Assembly (NCBI GenBank): GCA_963736595.1
Contig: CAVTPG010000001.1
Coordinates: 124,001 to 188,000 of the forward strand
Direction: 5' to 3'
DNA: 64,000 nucleotides
Source of the DNA: Parapontixanthobacter sp963736595
Lineage (GTDB): Bacteria > Pseudomonadota > Alphaproteobacteria > Sphingomonadales > Sphingomonadaceae
How positions within the stretch are numbered: position 1 is the stretch's first letter; the number at the start of each line of letters is the position of its first letter. Shown here in pieces: positions 61,187 to 64,000 of the stretch. The notes under the pieces are model-generated. The model saw only the letters and a program-made list of their open reading frames with translations, was not told where the DNA came from and searched no databases. Made by a program: the position numbers and the translations under genes.

Positions 61187-62145
61187 GCGAAGCGCCCGCA
61201 ATATTAACCGAGAGTGCGCGCGCGAAACTGACGCGCAGCGCCGCGATTGCCTCGATCGTCACGGCTCTGTTCCTGCTGGTTCTGAAGCTCTGGGCCAGCT
61301 GGCGCACCGATTCTGCCGCGATGCTGGGCAGTCTGGCCGACACCGCGCTGGATCTGATCGCCAGCATGGCAACTTTGTTCAGCGTGTGGCTGGCCTCGCA
61401 ACCCGCCGACCGTAATCACCGCTTCGGGCATGGCAAGGCAGAGGCCTTGTCGGCCGTGTTCCAAGTGGTGCTGATCGGATTGTCGGCAGCGGGCATCGCC
61501 TATCGCTCTGTCAGCGCATTGCTATCCGGCGCACGAACCAGTGCCGCCGCTGAAGGTATTTCGGTCAGCGTCATCGCGATTGTGGCGACGCTGGCACTGC
61601 TCGGCTGGCAGCGTTACGTCATATCGCGCACGCGGTCCGTGGCCATTTCCGCCGACCATATGCATTATCAGTCGGATTTGCTGCTGAACCTGGCTGTGAT
61701 CGCCGCATTGGCGCTGGACCAGTTTCTCGGGTTCGGCATGGCCGATCCCCTGTTCGGGATTGGTATCGCGGCATGGCTGGCATGGGGCGCGTGGACTGCC
61801 GGAAACGAAGCGGTCAATCAGCTGATGGATCACGAATGGCCGGAGGAAAAGCGCCAGCGGTTCGTCGAAGTTGCCGCCAAGCATCCGGAGCTCAGCAATC
61901 TGCATGATTTGCGCACCCGCACCGGCGGTCATGTCGATTTCGCGCAATTCCATGTCGATCTGCCGGGCCGCATGACGGTCAGCGAAGCGCATGACATCAT
62001 CGACCGGGTCGAAGCAGATTTATGCGCGCAATTCCCGAACCTTGAATTGCTGATCCACATCGACCCCGAAGGTCATGTGGACGAGCCGGAAAATCCGCTG
62101 GTCGAAGAAGACGAATTCGCACGATTGGGGGATGACGAAACGTGA
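61183..62145 (+). CDS. Cation diffusion facilitator, FieF/ferrous-zinc efflux type
   Basis: The 320-residue inner-membrane protein has six membrane segments. The metal sites of the CDF family are seen in SLADTALDLIASM (first Asp pair) and SADHMHYQSDLLLN (HxxxD), and a cytoplasmic C-terminal domain with HVDFAQFHVDLP and HIDPEGH. It exports divalent cations (zinc, iron or similar) in exchange for protons. The first site has D-x3-D rather than H-x3-D and so resembles FieF/YiiP. The ATG overlaps the pdxH stop. Confidence 0.9.
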   Translation: MSEAPAILTESARAKLTRSAAIASIVTALFLLVLKLWASWRTDSAAMLGSLADTALDLIASMATLFSVWLASQPADRNHRFGHGKAEALSAVFQVVLIGLSAAGIAYRSVSALLSGARTSAAAEGISVSVIAIVATLALLGWQRYVISRTRSVAISADHMHYQSDLLLNLAVIAALALDQFLGFGMADPLFGIGIAAWLAWGAWTAGNEAVNQLMDHEWPEEKRQRFVEVAAKHPELSNLHDLRTRTGGHVDFAQFHVDLPGRMTVSEAHDIIDRVEADLCAQFPNLELLIHIDPEGHVDEPENPLVEEDEFARLGDDET

Positions 62146-62983
62146 GCCGCAAACTGCCTTATTTCCATGTGGACGCTTTTGCCGATGCGCCGTTCAAGGG
62201 CAATCAGGCGGCGGTTATGCCGCTCGATGACTGGCTGCCGGACGCAATGATGCAGGCGATCGGGGAAGAAAACAATTTTGCCGAAACCGCTTTTTACATA
62301 CCTGATGCAAGCGGCGAGGCGGATTACGAATTGCGCTGGTTCACGCCGACGCATGAAGTCAATATGTGCGGCCATGCGACACTGGCGAGCGGCCATGTTG
62401 CGCTATCAGGCGGCGCACTTCAAGGATAGCGAGCGCGTGACGTTTCGGACACGCAAGGCCGGCATCTTGGAAGTCAGGCGCGCGAATGATGACCCGAGTG
62501 TTGGCCCGGATGATTATGCGCTGGCCTTGCCGACCAGCCGCGTGGAACAGCGCGAAATGCCCGATTTGCTCGCTGCATTGGGCGTCGATGCGCCATGCTT
62601 CGATACTGTCGAGGGTGCGGAGCAGACGACCATCATTCTATTGGATGACGAGGACGCCGTGCGCGCACTTAACGCCCGATATGCGCTTGCTCGAACAGAT
62701 CGACCGGATGGCGATTTGCACAGCAAAGGGCACATGCACCGATGTCGTCAGCCGCGTTTTCGTTCCCGCCTGGGGCGTCCCCGAAGACAGCGTAACCGGC
62801 TCTGCCCATGCCGCGCTAACCCCGTTCTGGGCGAAACGTCTGGGCCGCAATGAATTTACCGCGCATCAGGCGAGTGCGCGCGGAGGTTATCTCAACTGCC
62901 GTCTGGATGGCGATCGCGTATGGCTAGGCGGATCATGCGTAACGGTCGTCGAGGGCCAATTTACCTTGCCGGACAGCGCTTAA
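62142..62983 (+). pseudogene. PhzF family isomerase/epimerase, broken by two +1 frameshifts
   Basis: Three reading frames together cover one PhzF protein. The first has the start LPYFHVDAFADAPFKGNQAAV and the catalytic glutamate in NNFAETAFY, then stops at 62427. The second carries SERVTFRTRKAGILEVRR to DDEDAVRAL. The third carries TDVVSRVFVPAWG, EDSVTGSAHAAL and the C-terminus. The shifts fall near 62405-62420 and 62668-62678; each needs one base removed to restore about 280 residues. Substrates of the family vary. It starts with GTG overlapping the CDF transporter stop. Whether decay or base-level error cannot be told here. Confidence 0.75.
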
Positions 62984-64000
62984 CGCACCGGATACAGCTC
63001 AAGAATATCGCCCATTTCGGTACGCAGAGCCTCGCGCTCGGCAGTGTCCGAATGACCCAGGCGCACCATCGTAACCCGCTGTTCCGGCGACACAATGACA
63101 TATTGCCCCATATGGCCGATCAGTCCGAACAGTGTATCGGGCGCGCGACCCGCAAAGAGCGGGTGCGGTTGATCGCTGCCCGGCTCGCGATGTTCGCGAT
63201 TGAGCCAGGTTTGATAGCCGTAATGCTCGGATTTCGGGCTGGGCGTGGTCATCGCCTTGACCCAGGCGCTGGGCAAGATCTGTGCGCCATCCGCCTTGCC
63301 CCGATTGCGCAGGAATTCACCGAATTTCGCCCAGTCACGCGCGGTCCCGTGAATCAGGCTGCCGCCGATCAATGTCCCGCTCGCATCGAATTCCGCCACC
63401 ATCGAACCCATGCCCAGCGGCCCGAACAGGCGCGTTTCAAGATAATCCGCAACCGCTTTACGGCGCGCGTCGGGATCGGTGCTGTTCGTCAAGGCCCGCG
63501 CGGCGATGTCGGCCAAAATAACGGTCGTATTGCTGGAATATTCGAACTGCTCGCCCGGCTCGGCTTCCAGCGGCTGTTCCTCGGCCCAGCGTGCCATATC
63601 ATCGCGTCCGTCGAGAAACAGCATTCGCACTTCGGCTGATTCATACGGCACGTCGCCAGCTTCGGTGTGATCAAGCCCGCTGCGCATTTGTAACAGATGG
63701 CGTAAGGTAATTTCGCTGCGCGCATCGCCCGCACGCTGCCATTTGGGGATAGGCGCGGGCGCATCGACATCCAGCACGCCATCGGCGACCAGCATCCCGA
63801 TCATCACCGCCGTGACGGTTTTCGCCATCGACCAGCTGACGAAGCGCGTCTCTTCATCATAACCCGGCGCATAGCGTTCAGCGGCCAGTTGCCCGTCGTA
63901 AAACATGACGAAAGCGCGCGTTTCGCCAACATCGTCTTGGGTGAAAAGCTCGTCCACTTGCCGCGCCAATTGCTCGGTCGGTGCGCCGGGCTGGTCCGTG
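62980..64000 (-). CDS. Serine hydrolase, beta-lactamase/class C-like, 5' end cut by window
   Basis: The frame is open past the right edge (reading ...TDQPGAPTEQLARQVDE inward), so the N-terminus and any signal peptide are missing. The visible part has SWSMAKT (the Ser-x-x-Lys nucleophile motif), LLQMRSGLDH, YSSNTT (Tyr-x-Asn) and GYQTWLN, as in class C beta-lactamase-like esterases and peptidases. A role in beta-lactam resistance should not be assumed, since most members of this family act on other esters or peptides. It converges on phzF with a four-base stop overlap. Confidence 0.86.
   Translation of the reverse strand, partial: TDQPGAPTEQLARQVDELFTQDDVGETRAFVMFYDGQLAAERYAPGYDEETRFVSWSMAKTVTAVMIGMLVADGVLDVDAPAPIPKWQRAGDARSEITLRHLLQMRSGLDHTEAGDVPYESAEVRMLFLDGRDDMARWAEEQPLEAEPGEQFEYSSNTTVILADIAARALTNSTDPDARRKAVADYLETRLFGPLGMGSMVAEFDASGTLIGGSLIHGTARDWAKFGEFLRNRGKADGAQILPSAWVKAMTTPSPKSEHYGYQTWLNREHREPGSDQPHPLFAGRAPDTLFGLIGHMGQYVIVSPEQRVTMVRLGHSDTAEREALRTEMGDILELYPVR

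Noticed and set aside
62980..64000. Beta-lactam resistance gene
   Set aside because: Only the general serine-hydrolase motifs are visible and the N-terminus is missing; most proteins of this family are not beta-lactamases.

Overview
The window looks like chromosomal DNA of an alphaproteobacterium of the Sphingomonadales, most likely Erythrobacteraceae. This is inferred from the TrcR (DUF1013) and DUF1192 families, the alphaproteobacterial-type Coq7, RlmH and HemB, the DNA ligase/MBL exonuclease pair and a perfect CtrA box. It is not proven by a marker gene. No rRNA, tRNA, CRISPR array, insertion sequence or prophage was recognised. The flanks (about 1-28 kb and 57.5-64 kb) are GC-rich housekeeping DNA. 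The middle (about 32-57.5 kb) is visibly richer in A/T and encodes surface polysaccharide synthesis.

Left flank, 1-28.6 kb: a truncated GIN-domain lipoprotein, carD, a YihY membrane protein with fdxA, an S4 protein with a SUV3-like helicase, a CtrA-box-preceded M23 peptidase, the overlapping trio hemB-GNAT-gamma carbonic anhydrase, a DNA ligase/exonuclease pair, clpA with a histone-like tail, DUF1192, a quinone oxidoreductase, trcR, an acyl-CoA ligase, an M23-bactofilin pair, then the run proA-nadD-rsfS-rlmH-envC-like-ctpA-dsbB-coq7 and a small secreted protein.

Polysaccharide region, 28.6-57.5 kb: wecB; UDP-glucuronate decarboxylase with a frameshifted UDP-glucuronate 4-epimerase; a first operon (O-antigen ligase-like protein, Wza-like, Wzc-like, an unrecognised TPR-like protein, a PIG-L deacetylase, an initiating sugar transferase, a formyltransferase); a convergent CapD/WbpM-type dehydratase; and a long second operon (reductase, glycosyltransferases, a Tat-exported beta-helix protein, a WlbA-WlbB-WlbC set for a 2,3-diamino-uronic acid, Wzx, Wzy, two more glycosyltransferases, an acyltransferase, WecE, RmlB, RmlA). 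Together these make a nearly complete Wzx/Wzy-type export system for a glycan rich in amino sugars. No rmlC/rmlD, UDP-sugar 6-dehydrogenase or wecC was seen here.

Right flank, 57.5-64 kb: a dnaJ-like/yihY/fabI group on the minus strand, the overlapping pdxH-CDF transporter-phzF operon in which phzF carries two frameshifts, and a 5'-truncated serine hydrolase.

Points to check first: rlmH appears to start at AUC behind an ideal Shine-Dalgarno. Several loci (proA leader, envC-like gene, UDP-glucuronate epimerase, phzF twice) each look as if one base had been gained, which is either base-level error or real decay/recoding. The polysaccharide operon contains two proteins of unknown role (36396-37619 and 43999-45681) and a deacetylase/formyltransferase pair.
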